Source: Betaproteobacteria bacterium HGW-Betaproteobacteria-16
GTDB taxonomy: Bacteria > Pseudomonadota > Gammaproteobacteria > Burkholderiales > Burkholderiaceae_C
Assembly (NCBI GenBank): GCA_002840835.1
Contig: PHCQ01000047.1
Location: 1-38,576, forward strand
Direction: 5' to 3'
Length of the DNA: 38,576 bases
Under the pieces are notes generated by a model. The model was not told where the DNA came from. It was given only the letters and a program-made list of their open reading frames with translations, and searched no databases. This document shows positions 10,731-19,614 of the stretch, piece by piece. The number at the start of each line of letters is the position of its first letter. The first letter of the stretch is position 1. The position numbers were made by a program, and so were the translations under genes.

Positions 10731-11367
10731 GGAATTTTTTCTCCAGGGTGCGCGCGTACAGACTCACGGGGAAGCACAGCGCGAAATACATCAGGGCCAC
10801 GCAGCTGTAGACCAGGAAGGGTGCGAAGGTGGCGTTGGTGATCATGGTGCCGGCCTTGGTGAGTTCCACGAAGCCGATCACCGAAGCCAGCGCCGTGCCC
10901 TTGACCACCTGCACCAGAAAGCCCACGGTGGGTGCGATGGCGATGCGCGTGGCCTGTGGCAGCACCACGTAGCGCAACTGCTCGCCAAAGTTCAGCGCCA
11001 GGCTTTGTGCCGCCTCCCACTGGCCTTTGGGCACGGCCGCCACGCAGCCGCGCCAGATCTCCACCAGGAAGGCGCTGGTGTAGAGCGTGAGCGCCACGGC
11101 AGCGGCCGTCCAGGCAGAGGTCTCCACCCCGAACAGCGCCAGGCCGAAGTAGGCCAGGAACAATTGCATCAGCAGTGGTGTGCCCTGGAAGAGTTGCACG
11201 TATCCGCTCACCAGGGTTTCGGCACCGGGCCAGCGTGCGGTGCGTGCCACCAGCAGCGCCATGCCCACGATCCCACCGCCAATGAAAGCGATCAGCGAAA
11301 GCACCACCGTCCAGCGCGCGGCCAGCAGCAGATTGCGAACGATGTCCCAAAGGGAAAAATCAACCAC
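10717..11367 (-). CDS. Polar amino-acid ABC transporter, permease (second)
   Basis: A 216-residue inner-membrane subunit of the HisM/HisQ/GlnP family with about five hydrophobic helices. The cytoplasmic coupling EAA loop reads KGQWEAAQSLALNFGEQ near residue 130, followed by VVLPQATR. I chose the GTG at 11367, which sits 5 bases after a good GGAGG on the minus strand. An alternative TTG at 11379 overlaps that ribosome site. With the GTG start, the gene overlaps the end of the upstream permease by 8 bases, implying coupled translation. It pairs with the other permease to form the membrane channel. Confidence 0.92.
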
Positions 11368-12031
11368 GACGGCCTCCAAACAAGTAGCGCGGACCCAGCC
11401 AGTTCAACAGGCCGCGCACGCCGATGGACAGCAACAGGTAGATGCCGGTGGCAACAATGAAGGCTTCGAACGCGCGGAAGTTGCGGCTCTGGATCAGGTT
11501 GGCGGCGTAGCTGAGTTCCTGCGTGGAAATCTGCCCGCACACCGCGGAACCCAGCATGACGATGATGATCTGGCTGGTCAGCGCCGGCCACACCTTCTTC
11601 AGTGCCGGTGGCAGCACCACGTGCACGAAGGTCTGCACGCGGGAGAGCGCCAGACTGGCTGCGGCTTCGATCTGCCCCTTGGGCGTGGCCTGGATGCCGG
11701 CGCGGATGATCTCGGCCGCGTAGGCGCCCAGGTTGACCACCATGGCGATCACCGACGCGGTTTCTGGTGTGAGCTTCACGCCCGCCGCAGGTAAGCCGAA
11801 GAACACGAAGAACAGCTGAACGATGAAGGGCGTGTTGCGGATCAGCTCCACATACGCCCCCACCAGCCAGCGCAGCCACAGCGGCCCGCTGCTGCGCGCC
11901 CACGCGCACAGCGTGCCCACCACCAGACCGATCACGGCAGAGATGGCGGTCAGGCCCAGCGTCCACACCACGCCCTTGACCAGCAAGGGCCATTGAGCGA
12001 GCACTGCCCAGAAGTCGAGTTGGATGCTCAT
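11360..12031 (-). CDS. Polar amino-acid ABC transporter, permease (first)
   Basis: A 223-residue inner-membrane subunit of the same family as its neighbour, with about five helices. The EAA loop reads KGQIEAAASLALSRVQ near residue 143, followed by VVLPPALKK, and NTPFIVQLFFVFFGLP is the usual conserved region before it. The ATG lies 43 bases after the stop of the binding-protein gene. Two different permease genes in tandem imply a heterodimeric channel, the common arrangement for basic or acidic amino-acid importers. Confidence 0.93.
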   Translation of the reverse strand: MSIQLDFWAVLAQWPLLVKGVVWTLGLTAISAVIGLVVGTLCAWARSSGPLWLRWLVGAYVELIRNTPFIVQLFFVFFGLPAAGVKLTPETASVIAMVVNLGAYAAEIIRAGIQATPKGQIEAAASLALSRVQTFVHVVLPPALKKVWPALTSQIIIVMLGSAVCGQISTQELSYAANLIQSRNFRAFEAFIVATGIYLLLSIGVRGLLNWLGPRYLFGGRRG

Positions 12032-12074
12032 GAAATGGCCCGCGTCAATTGACAGTTGGATGGTCCGTCAAGGT

Positions 12075-12866
12075 TCAGGGGAGGGTGCCGGCAGGGCGGC
12101 CCAGCCACTTCTTGGCCATGGCGTCGATGTCGCCCGAGGTCTTGGCAGCGGCGATGATCTCGTTGACCTTCAGGCGCAGCGCGTCTTCACCCTTGGCCAC
12201 GCCGATGAAGTTGGGGCTGTCTTTCAGCAGCACCTTGAATTCGGCACCCAGCTGCGGATTGCGCTTGATCATGTTGTCGGCCACCGACACGCCGGTGGCA
12301 ATCGCCTGGGTCTGGCCCGACACGAAGGCCGAGACGGTGGTGTTGTTGTCTTCGAAGCGCTTGATGTCTGCCGTGGCTGGCGCCACTTTGGTCAGCTCCT
12401 GATCTTCGATGGCGCCACGCGTGACCGCCACCGACTTGCCCGCCAGGTCGGCGAAGCCGGTGATGGCCATGGACTTGGGTGCGTACACGGCCTGGAAGAA
12501 CGGCGAGTAAGCGGCAGTGAAGTCGATCACGGCTTCGCGCTCGGCGTTCTTGCCCAGGGTGGAGATCACCAGATCGGCCTTCTTGGTCTGCAGGTAAGGA
12601 ATGCGGTTGGCGCTGGTCACGGGCACCAGTTCCACCTTCACGCCCAGCTTGCTGCCGATGTAATTGGCCATGTCCACGTCCAGGCCCTGGGGCTTGAGGT
12701 CCACGCCCACGAAACCGTAGGGTGGGAAGTCGGTGGGCACGGCGATCTTGATCAGCTTGCCCTTCATCACGCCGTCGAGTGCGGACTGGGCGTGGGCGGT
12801 GCCCATGGCGCTGAGCGCAGCGAGCGAGACGGTGGTGGCCAGAAACAGGCGTTTGGTGAATGTCAT
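12075..12866 (-). CDS. Polar amino-acid ABC transporter, periplasmic binding protein
   Basis: A 263-residue solute-binding protein of the SBP_bac_3 family. A signal peptide of about 26 residues ends AHA-QS. The mature part starts with KIAVPTDFPPYGFVG, then GLDVDMANYIG, DLVISTLGKNAER and FTAAYSPFF, all typical of the fold; the arginine of NAER is in the place that usually contacts the ligand carboxylate. ATG 12866 has AGGAGC upstream. Its start overlaps the stop of the GntR gene by 4 bases, so regulator and transporter are one transcript. The ligand is unknown. The nearby hut genes invite a histidine or urocanate guess, but nothing in the sequence supports it. Confidence 0.93.
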   Translation of the reverse strand: MTFTKRLFLATTVSLAALSAMGTAHAQSALDGVMKGKLIKIAVPTDFPPYGFVGVDLKPQGLDVDMANYIGSKLGVKVELVPVTSANRIPYLQTKKADLVISTLGKNAEREAVIDFTAAYSPFFQAVYAPKSMAITGFADLAGKSVAVTRGAIEDQELTKVAPATADIKRFEDNNTTVSAFVSGQTQAIATGVSVADNMIKRNPQLGAEFKVLLKDSPNFIGVAKGEDALRLKVNEIIAAAKTSGDIDAMAKKWLGRPAGTLP

Positions 12867-13621
12867 AGCAGGGCTCCTAGGTAGGTTTCAGGGGGTGGTT
12901 GGGAGGGATCGGGCGGGCTTGCGCGCCGTGAGCGGCCGCTGCCCGGGGTGGCTTCGCGCACGGGCGCCAAGGCGTCGCGCAGGCCGGCCAGCGGGTCGTT
13001 CGCCGGGGCCAGGCGCAAAGCCGCCTGGACCTGGCCGATGTGCGCTTCCATGAGTTGTTCGGCGGTGGCGGTGTCGCCGCGCTCCAGCGCTTCGACGATG
13101 GCCACATGGTCCTGGCACGACTGCACCGCGTCGTGGGTGGACTGGTACAGCATGGCGATCAGCGTGGTGCGGGCCGTGTAATCGCGCAGCGTGTCGGCCA
13201 GCAACTGGTTGCCCAGGCATTCGGCCAGGCACACATGGAAGTCGCCCAGCAAATAGCTGCGCTGTCCCACGTCGCTGCCCTTGAGCGCGGCCTGCTCCTG
13301 TTTCAGGTGCTGGCGCAGGCGTTTGAGGCTGGGCTTGTCGATGCTTTGCGTGCGGCGGATCAGCCCGGTTTCAATGACGCGGCGTGCTTCGAAGGCTTCG
13401 CGGGCTTCGTCGTGCGAGGGCTGCACCACGTACCAGCCGCGTCGCGAACTCACGGTGACGATGCCGCGCGCCGCCAGGCGCACCAGCGCTTCTCTCACCA
13501 GGGTGCGGCTGCAATCAAACAGGATGGACAGGCTTTGTTCGCCCAGGCGGGTGCCGGGTGCCAGGCGCTGGGCCAGCACGGCTTCAATGATGCGTTGGGC
13601 GATGTCGACGGAGCTGACCAT
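12863..13621 (-). CDS. GntR-family regulator (FadR/FCD subfamily)
   Basis: A 252-residue regulator. An N-terminal winged HTH is followed by an all-helical FCD ligand domain. The HTH includes PGTRLGEQSL, SRTLVREALVRLAARGIV and the wing SRRGWYVV at about residues 22-66. The FCD domain shows FHVCLAECLGNQLL near 130 and DHVAIVEALERGD near 170, with Asp/His residues of the usual metal-binding pattern. The C-terminus has a Pro/Ser-rich tail after residue 225. It heads the importer operon and overlaps the binding-protein start. A perfect TTGTATACAA palindrome 54 bases upstream suits this subfamily, so autoregulation is likely, probably relieved by the transported compound. Confidence 0.92.
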   Translation of the reverse strand: MVSSVDIAQRIIEAVLAQRLAPGTRLGEQSLSILFDCSRTLVREALVRLAARGIVTVSSRRGWYVVQPSHDEAREAFEARRVIETGLIRRTQSIDKPSLKRLRQHLKQEQAALKGSDVGQRSYLLGDFHVCLAECLGNQLLADTLRDYTARTTLIAMLYQSTHDAVQSCQDHVAIVEALERGDTATAEQLMEAHIGQVQAALRLAPANDPLAGLRDALAPVREATPGSGRSRRASPPDPSQPPPETYLGALL

Positions 13622-13675
13622 GGATGAACCTTTGAAGGTTCTCCATGCGAGATCCGTGCCACATCCATATCAGCC

Positions 13676-13685
13676 TTGTATACAA
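13676..13685. promoter_or_regulatory. Candidate GntR operator
   Basis: A perfect 10-bp palindrome, TTGTATACAA, stands 54 bases upstream of the GntR start, in the only AT-rich part of this gap. FCD-type GntR regulators commonly bind TTGT-AC-ACAA-like palindromes of this size. The central TATACA could also serve as a -10 element on the minus strand, so binding would block the operon promoter. The function is inference; the palindrome is seen directly. Confidence 0.6.
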
Positions 13686-13800
13686 CGAATGTGCATCAAG
13701 TTTGTGCACTTCAGGCGATCACGCGCCGCTGCGTGCACCAGCAGGCGGCGGTATTTCAGCTCGGATGTGCCGGTTTGGTGCCCGGCCGGTGAACCGCTGG

Positions 13801-14721
13801 TCAGTCCCGGGAGGCCAGGCTGACCACGTCGGCTTCGTAGCCCTTGAGCGCATTGGCCGCGTTGGCGCGCTGTTCGGGCGTGGTGCTGTTGTGCAGGGCC
13901 GCAAACTGTGCACAACCGTGCTGCACCAGCTGGGCACTGTATTCAGGATAGCCGGGCGTGGGTGAACGGCTGATGCGTGCCACGTGCTCGCGCACTGCCT
14001 GTTCTGCGATGGCGGGGTTGGCCTGCAGCTTACGTACCGTCTTCAGCAGGTCGGCCTGGCGGCGTTCGCGTTCGGCCTGGGTGCGTTCGGGGTCCCAGGG
14101 TGAGCGACGCAATTGGTCGCGCAGCAGCTCGCGCTGCGCGGTCGTCAGCGGCCCGTAAAAACGCTCGCTGCGTTCGACGGCTTTCTTCAGGCGCTCGTCC
14201 AGGGCCTGTTCCCGGTCGGGCTGAAGGTGGTCCTTGGCGAATTCTTCGTTGCTCTTGGCCTGACGCCTTTGCAGGTTCGCCAACTGGTCTGGGTCCAGTT
14301 GCAGGGCCACTCTGGCCATGGGCGCCACCATGCGCTCGGCGGCCGCGTCGATGCGTTGGCGAATGGCCTCGAATTCGGTGCAGGCTTCGGCCGCTGTGAT
14401 GTCGCGCTGCGCCAGGGTCTGCCATGTCTGCAGACGCTGCGAGTACATCGGCAGCTCGTTGCGGCGGTGCCAATCGAAGAACGCGCCGATCTTGCTGCGC
14501 ACCTGCGGTGTCTGGTCGCTGGTGAAGTCGATGTGCTCGTCGAGCCACCAGTAGGTGAGGTTGGGCGCCTGGTTGTAGGCGAGCCTGGCCGTGCTGCAGG
14601 CGACCAGGCCCAGCGTGAGCACCACGGCAGCGCTGCCGACCCAGAACCTGCGGGCGATAATCGTCCGCTTGATGGCGCTGGCAAGAACGCCGCGCATTTT
14701 GTCCCCGAAAGAGGTGCTCAT
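13801..14721 (-). CDS. DUF6279-type lipoprotein
   Basis: A 306-residue predicted lipoprotein. After an unusually long basic N-terminal region comes a hydrophobic stretch ending in the lipobox LGLVAC with Cys42. The mature part begins STARLAYNQAPNLTYWWLDEHIDF, a pattern I associate with the DUF6279 family of proteobacterial lipoproteins, and then is all helical and rich in Arg, Gln and Glu. No catalytic motif is seen. The ATG at 14721 has AGGGA at suitable spacing, but it shares bases with the glmU start codon. A second ATG at 14697 would give a shorter, more usual signal peptide and remove that overlap, though with a weaker ribosome site. The function is unknown. Confidence 0.8.
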   Translation of the reverse strand: MSTSFGDKMRGVLASAIKRTIIARRFWVGSAAVVLTLGLVACSTARLAYNQAPNLTYWWLDEHIDFTSDQTPQVRSKIGAFFDWHRRNELPMYSQRLQTWQTLAQRDITAAEACTEFEAIRQRIDAAAERMVAPMARVALQLDPDQLANLQRRQAKSNEEFAKDHLQPDREQALDERLKKAVERSERFYGPLTTAQRELLRDQLRRSPWDPERTQAERERRQADLLKTVRKLQANPAIAEQAVREHVARISRSPTPGYPEYSAQLVQHGCAQFAALHNSTTPEQRANAANALKGYEADVVSLASRD

Positions 14722-16117
14722 GTCGTTCCCTGTGGATGTGGTGGTGATGGCGGCCGGCAAAGGCACGCGCATGAAAAGTCAGCGACCCAAAGTGTTGCAC
14801 CGATTGGGGGGCCGCGCACTGGCCCAGCACGTGATCGACCGCGCCGTGCGGTTATCGGCGCGTTCGGTGGTGGTGATCACCGGCCATGGCGCCGAGCAGG
14901 TGGAGCAGGGGCTGAGCGTGTCTGACGGCGCGGCGCTGCGTTTCGTTCGACAGGAGCCCCAGCTGGGCACGGGCCATGCGGTGCAGCAGGCGGTGCCCTT
15001 GCTGGCAGACGACGGTGTGGTGCTGGTCTTGAACGGCGACGTGCCGCTGATCGGTCAGGAAACGCTGGAAGCGCTGCTGCAGGCCTGTGCCGGCAAATAC
15101 CTGACGCTGCTGAGCGTGGACACCGGCGCTGACGCCACGGGCTATGGCCGCATCGTTCGTGGCGACGATGGTTCGGTGCGTGCCATCGTGGAACACAAGG
15201 ATGCCGACGCCACGCAGCGACGCATCACCGAGTGGTACAGCGGCGTGATGGCGGTGCCCGCTGACGTGCTCAAGCCTTTGCTCGCCGAACTCGGCAACGA
15301 CAACAGCCAGGGTGAGTACTACCTGACCGATGTGGTGAAGCACGCGGTGGCGCGTGGCCTGCAGGTGCAGGCCATCACCACCAGCGACGAGGTGCAGGTG
15401 GCCGGGGTCAACAGCCCGGTTCAACTGGCCGAGCTGGAGCGTGCCTACCAGCGCCGCCTGGCCGAAGCGCTGATGGAGCAGGGCGTTCGCCTGGCCGACC
15501 CGGCTAGGCTCGATGTGCGGGGCGAGCTGATGTGCGCGCCCGACGTGGAGATCGACGTGAACTGCGTGTTCGAAGGCCGCGTCAAGCTCGGCGAGGGCGT
15601 GCGCATTGGCGCCAACTGCGTGATCGCCAACGCGGCCATTGACGCGGGTGCGGTCATCCACCCGTTCACCCACATTGACGGTGAAAAGCTGGGGGTCTCG
15701 GTGGGGCGCGGTTCGCTGGTGGGGCCGTTTGCGCGGCTGCGGCCCGGAGCCCAGCTGGGTGCCGAGGTGCACATCGGCAATTTTGTTGAAGTGAAGAACT
15801 CGACCCTGGCCGATGGCGCCAAGGCCAACCATCTGGCCTACCTGGGCGACACAACGGTGGGGGAGCGGGTGAACTACGGCGCCGGCAGCATCACCGCCAA
15901 CTACGACGGTGCCAACAAACACCGCACCGTCATCGAGGCCGATGTGCATGTGGGCAGCAACTGCGTGCTGGTGGCGCCGGTGACGATTGGTGCGGGGGGC
16001 ACGGTGGGCGCCGGATCCACCGTGACCAAGGACACGGCCCCCGGCAGCCTGACTGTGGCGCGGGGCAAACAGATCAGCCTGCCCAACTGGCAGCGACCGG
16101 AGAAACAAAAAACCTGA
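14720..16117 (+). CDS. glmU: Bifunctional GlmU: GlcN-1-P acetyltransferase / GlcNAc-1-P uridyltransferase
   Basis: GlmU makes UDP-GlcNAc, the precursor of peptidoglycan and LPS, in two steps: acetylation of GlcN-1-P, then uridyl transfer. The 465-residue product is full length. The N-terminal nucleotidyltransferase domain has MAAGKGTRMKS (residues 10-20), LGTGHAVQQ near 80 and LNGDVPL near 105. The C-terminal left-handed beta-helix shows hexapeptide repeats, GNFVEVKNS, NHLAYLGD and GAGSITANYDG with the acetyltransfer residues. Its ATG shares two bases with the divergent lipoprotein start, so the ribosome site (GAGG, 14711-14714) and promoter must lie within that gene. It sits about 1.6 kb before glmS, the same pathway. 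Confidence 0.97.
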   Translation: MSFPVDVVVMAAGKGTRMKSQRPKVLHRLGGRALAQHVIDRAVRLSARSVVVITGHGAEQVEQGLSVSDGAALRFVRQEPQLGTGHAVQQAVPLLADDGVVLVLNGDVPLIGQETLEALLQACAGKYLTLLSVDTGADATGYGRIVRGDDGSVRAIVEHKDADATQRRITEWYSGVMAVPADVLKPLLAELGNDNSQGEYYLTDVVKHAVARGLQVQAITTSDEVQVAGVNSPVQLAELERAYQRRLAEALMEQGVRLADPARLDVRGELMCAPDVEIDVNCVFEGRVKLGEGVRIGANCVIANAAIDAGAVIHPFTHIDGEKLGVSVGRGSLVGPFARLRPGAQLGAEVHIGNFVEVKNSTLADGAKANHLAYLGDTTVGERVNYGAGSITANYDGANKHRTVIEADVHVGSNCVLVAPVTIGAGGTVGAGSTVTKDTAPGSLTVARGKQISLPNWQRPEKQKT

Positions 16118-16156
16118 AGGTCAGCAGGCGCGAGGGCCGGACGCCAATGAGCGGCA

Positions 16157-16954
16157 TCAGCCGAGGTGCGACGAACCCGACTTGCTCTTGCCTTTGTATT
16201 CGCTGTTGTTGCCTGCAGAGCGGCCTGCACCCCTGCCATTGAGCCCGCCACTCACACTGTTGAGCCCGCCGCTGACGCTGTTGAGGCCACCACTGAGACT
16301 GCTGCGCCCTTCGCGGTCGAGGTCCATCAGGCCGCTGAGGCCCATGACCTCCGAATCGCGGAAACCCGTGGCCGGGTAGACCTGATCGAACTCGGAGAGT
16401 TGCGACTCCAGTTGCTGGCGGCGGCTTTCGCTGGAATCGCCTTTCTCTTTGGGCAGGGGCTGGGGCAGGGCGGCCAGGTTGAGCTGCTTGCGGAATTCGG
16501 CGGGGGAGGGCATGCGGTGCAAGCCGTTCTTCAGAAACACGAAGCGCACGCCGGCGGTTTTCAGGATGCGGTTCTTGATCTTCACCTGATGCGCCTTGGC
16601 CTTGGCGTTGCTCAGGTGGTATTGCTCGATGTCGAAAGCGAAGGTGGGGCGACCGTCTTCACCGCAGACCACGAAGTCCACCCGCTGTTTCCTCAGGCGC
16701 TCTTCGGCCGTGGCGCGGTCGGCCGCACGGCGGACGGACAACATATCCTTGAGCAGCATGTTGGGCAGCACCACTTGGCCAGGGAAGGTGTCGTGCAGGT
16801 AGTCGAGCATGTGCACTTGCTCGGTGGTGAGAATGCGCTCAGGCGTGTAGCGGTCGTCGCGGCCAGACGACTTCACCTGGCTGCGGCGCCAGAACCACAC
16901 CCCGGCGCCCACCAGCACCAGGGCAATCAGCAACCCAATCAACAACGGCAACAT
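16157..16954 (-). CDS. DUF2726 membrane-anchored protein
   Basis: A 265-residue protein with one N-terminal transmembrane helix (about residues 2-22, ending WFWRRS). A DUF2726 domain follows at about residues 40-160: LTTEQVHMLDYLHDTFPG, QRVDFVVCGEDGRPTFAFDI and KAHQVKIKNRILKTAGVRFVF. The central fold with a DFV...AFDIE pattern resembles restriction-endonuclease-like domains. The C-terminal 100 residues are low complexity and include SGGLNSV-type repeats in tandem. The ATG at 16954 follows AGGAGG by 4 bases; the frame also offers a TTG at 16981. The role is unknown. It converges on glmU with 39 bases between the stops. Confidence 0.82.
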   Translation of the reverse strand: MLPLLIGLLIALVLVGAGVWFWRRSQVKSSGRDDRYTPERILTTEQVHMLDYLHDTFPGQVVLPNMLLKDMLSVRRAADRATAEERLRKQRVDFVVCGEDGRPTFAFDIEQYHLSNAKAKAHQVKIKNRILKTAGVRFVFLKNGLHRMPSPAEFRKQLNLAALPQPLPKEKGDSSESRRQQLESQLSEFDQVYPATGFRDSEVMGLSGLMDLDREGRSSLSGGLNSVSGGLNSVSGGLNGRGAGRSAGNNSEYKGKSKSGSSHLG

Positions 16955-17112
16955 GCAACCTCCTGCGGCGAGCCAATTCAACGTTGGCGGAATTCTAGGA
17001 GGGTGTTACACAAGCCGGCCTGCGTCAACACTTTGTTACCCCGAGGGGCACCCAAAACGTGTGATTTAAGGCGAAATGGAAAGCTTTTGTTGGCTTCATG
17101 GCGGAAATTCGC

Positions 17113-17610
17113 TCACTGAGGGCGCGCCAAGGGCAGGGGCAGGCGAGGGTCGAACTTGGCGCGTTTGACGCTGAAAAAGGCCTTCACGTTGCGCACGTTC
17201 GCCTCCCCGGTGAACAGGCGCTGTGCCAGGGCCAGGTAGGCCGGCATGTCCACCGTGTGCACCACCAGCACGAAGTCAGGGCCCGGGCTCACGCGGTAAC
17301 ACTGCTGCACGGCGGCGTCTGCCACCACACGCGCTTCAAACCGGTTCAGGTGTTCGCTGCCCTGACGCTCCAGCGTGATTTCCACCAGCGCGGTCAGGCC
17401 GTGGCCGGTGTGGGCGGCCAGGCGATCGGGGCTGAGCAGGGCCACTTCGCGCTCGATCAGGCCACTTTCGCGCAGCCGCTTGATGCGCCGCAGGCTGGTG
17501 GGCGGTGACAGATGGGCGAGTTCGGCCAGGGTCTGGTTGCTGCGGGCGGTGTCGGTCTGCATCAGGTCCAGCAACCGCAAGTCGGTTTCATCGATGTCAA
17601 TTAATTTCAT
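17113..17610 (-). CDS. Lrp/AsnC-family transcriptional regulator
   Basis: A 165-residue regulator of the leucine-responsive/AsnC type. The HTH is at about residues 8-55: DETDLRLLDLMQTDTARSN, then LAELAHLSPPTSLRRIKRL and GLIEREVALL. The RAM ligand-binding domain follows, with VQQCYRVSPGPDFVLVVHT near residue 110. Such proteins bind amino acids and form octamers. It is transcribed away from glmS across a 135-base AT-rich gap that contains a TGAAA-N5-TTTCA palindrome, so it may control itself and possibly glmS. The target amino acid cannot be told. Confidence 0.93.
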   Translation of the reverse strand: MKLIDIDETDLRLLDLMQTDTARSNQTLAELAHLSPPTSLRRIKRLRESGLIEREVALLSPDRLAAHTGHGLTALVEITLERQGSEHLNRFEARVVADAAVQQCYRVSPGPDFVLVVHTVDMPAYLALAQRLFTGEANVRNVKAFFSVKRAKFDPRLPLPLARPQ

Positions 17611-17653
17611 GAATCAATATCTGAAGAAATAAAAGATGATCTTCGTGAGTGTG

Positions 17654-17668
17654 TGAAATTATCTTTCA
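17654..17668. promoter_or_regulatory. Candidate Lrp/AsnC operator
   Basis: A 15-base palindrome TGAAA-TTATC-TTTCA lies between the divergent lrp-type gene and glmS, 43 bases upstream of the regulator start. Its length and AT-rich centre fit Lrp/AsnC sites, which are typically 15-bp imperfect palindromes. The assignment is inference from position and symmetry. Confidence 0.4.
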
Positions 17669-17745
17669 TATCGCATCAAAAAGACATGCCATATTTCTCT
17701 GGCCCATCGCTAGCATCCTGATCATTCAAGTTCAAGGAGCGCAAC

Positions 17746-19614
17746 ATGTGCGGCATCGTGGCAGGGGTTTCAGGGCGCGACATCGTGCCCGTGCTGGTTC
17801 AGGGTTTGCAGCGGCTGGAGTACCGGGGCTACGACTCCTGCGGGGTGGCGGTACATGCCGGTGGCCTCAAGCGCGCACGCAGCACGGCCCGGGTGGCAGA
17901 ACTGATGCAGCAGGTGCAGGCCGAAGCCATCGCCAGCGGCACCGGCATCGCCCATACCCGCTGGGCCACGCACGGCGCACCGGCGGTGCACAACGCCCAC
18001 CCGCACTTCAGCCACGGCCCTGGTGACGCCGCAGGTGCAACCGGCCGGGTGGCGCTGGTGCACAACGGCATCATCGAAAACCACGACGAACTGCGCGAGA
18101 GCCTGCAGGCCAAGGGCTATGTGTTTGAAAGCCAGACCGACACCGAGGTCATCGCGCATCTGATCGACTCGCTGTACGACGGCGATCTGTTCGCCGCATT
18201 GCAGGCGGCCGTGCCCCAACTGCACGGCGCCTACGCGCTGGCCGTGTTCCACCGCGACGAACCCCACCGTGTGGTGGGCGCGCGCGCCGGTTCACCGCTG
18301 GTGCTGGGCGTGGGTGTGCTGGACGGGCAAGCGGGCACTGAACATTTCCTGGCCAGTGACGCCATGGCCCTGGCCGGCGTGACCGACCAGATCGTCTACC
18401 TGGAAGAGGGCGACCTGGTGGACCTGCAGCTGGGCCGCTACTGGGTGACCAATGCGCAAGGCCGCCCGTTTGATCCCGCCGAGCGCCCCGTGAAAACCGT
18501 GCAGGCCCACAGCGGCGCGGCCGAACTGGGCCCCTACCGGCACTACATGCAGAAAGAGATCTTCGAGCAACCGCGCGCCATCGGCGACACGCTCGATGGC
18601 ATTGTCAGTATCACACCCGAGCTGTTTGGCGACGGCGCCTACCGCATCTTCAAGGACATCGACAACGTGCTCATCCTGGCGTGCGGCACCAGCTACTACA
18701 GCGGTTGCACCGCCAAGTACTGGCTGGAAAGCATCGCCAAGATCCCCACCCAGGTGGAAGTGGCCAGCGAGTACCGCTACCGAACCAGCGTGCCCAACCC
18801 GCGCACGCTGGTGGTCACCATCACCCAGAGCGGCGAAACCGCCGACACCCTGGCCGCACTGCGGCACGCACAGGCGCTGGGCATGAAGCACACGCTGACC
18901 ATCTGCAACGTGGCCACCAGCGCCATGGTGCGCGAGTGCGCGCTGGCCTACGTGACCCGTGCGGGGGTGGAGATCGGTGTGGCTTCCACCAAGGCCTTCA
19001 CCACCCAACTGGCCGGCCTGTTCCTGCTCACGCTCGCACTGGCACAAATGCGCGGCCACCTGAGCGAAGAAGCCGAAGCCGAACACCTCAAGGCCATGCG
19101 CCACCTGCCCGTGGCGCTGCAGGGCGTTCTGGCGCTGGAGCCGCAGATCATCAGCTGGGCCGAAGACTTCGGCCGCATGGACAACGCCCTGTTCCTGGGG
19201 CGTGGCCTGCATTACCCCATTGCGCTCGAAGGGGCGCTCAAGCTCAAGGAAATCAGCTACATCCACGCAGAGGCCTACCCCGCTGGCGAACTCAAGCACG
19301 GCCCCCTGGCCCTGGTCACCAGCGCCATGCCCGTGGTCACGGTGGCCCCCAACGACACTCTGCTGGAAAAGCTCAAGAGCAACATGCAGGAAGTGCGCGC
19401 GCGCGGCGGCGTGCTCTACGTTCTGGCCGACGCTGACACCCGCATCAAGAGTAGCGAAGGCATCCACGTCATTCGCATGCCTGAACACTACGGCGTGCTC
19501 TCACCCATCCTGCACGTGGTGCCGCTGCAGTTGCTGGCGTATCACACGGCGCTGGCAAAGGGGACGGATGTGGACAAGCCTCGTAACCTCGCGAAGAGTG
19601 TGACAGTGGAGTGA
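17746..19614 (+). CDS. glmS: Glutamine-fructose-6-phosphate aminotransferase (isomerizing)
   Basis: GlmS converts fructose-6-phosphate and glutamine to glucosamine-6-phosphate, the committed step of amino-sugar synthesis. The 622-residue product has the N-terminal class-II glutaminase domain starting with Cys2 (MCGIVAG, then [11 protein letters not shown]) and TRWATHG and HNGIIENH motifs. Two SIS isomerase domains follow, with ACGTSYYS near 310, [10 protein letters not shown] near 365 and STKAFTTQ near 415. The C-terminal end LAKSVTVE is canonical. ATG 17746 has AAGGAG 6-7 bases upstream. No glmS ribozyme-like leader is apparent, as expected for this group. After it the sequence changes character. 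Confidence 0.97.
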   Translation: MCGIVAGVSGRDIVPVLVQGLQRLEYRGYDSCGVAVHAGGLKRARSTARVAELMQQVQAEAIASGTGIAHTRWATHGAPAVHNAHPHFSHGPGDAAGATGRVALVHNGIIENHDELRESLQAKGYVFESQTDTEVIAHLIDSLYDGDLFAALQAAVPQLHGAYALAVFHRDEPHRVVGARAGSPLVLGVGVLDGQAGTEHFLASDAMALAGVTDQIVYLEEGDLVDLQLGRYWVTNAQGRPFDPAERPVKTVQAHSGAAELGPYRHYMQKEIFEQPRAIGDTLDGIVSITPELFGDGAYRIFKDIDNVLILACGTSYYSGCTAKYWLESIAKIPTQVEVASEYRYRTSVPNPRTLVVTITQSGETADTLAALRHAQALGMKHTLTICNVATSAMVRECALAYVTRAGVEIGVASTKAFTTQLAGLFLLTLALAQMRGHLSEEAEAEHLKAMRHLPVALQGVLALEPQIISWAEDFGRMDNALFLGRGLHYPIALEGALKLKEISYIHAEAYPAGELKHGPLALVTSAMPVVTVAPNDTLLEKLKSNMQEVRARGGVLYVLADADTRIKSSEGIHVIRMPEHYGVLSPILHVVPLQLLAYHTALAKGTDVDKPRNLAKSVTVE

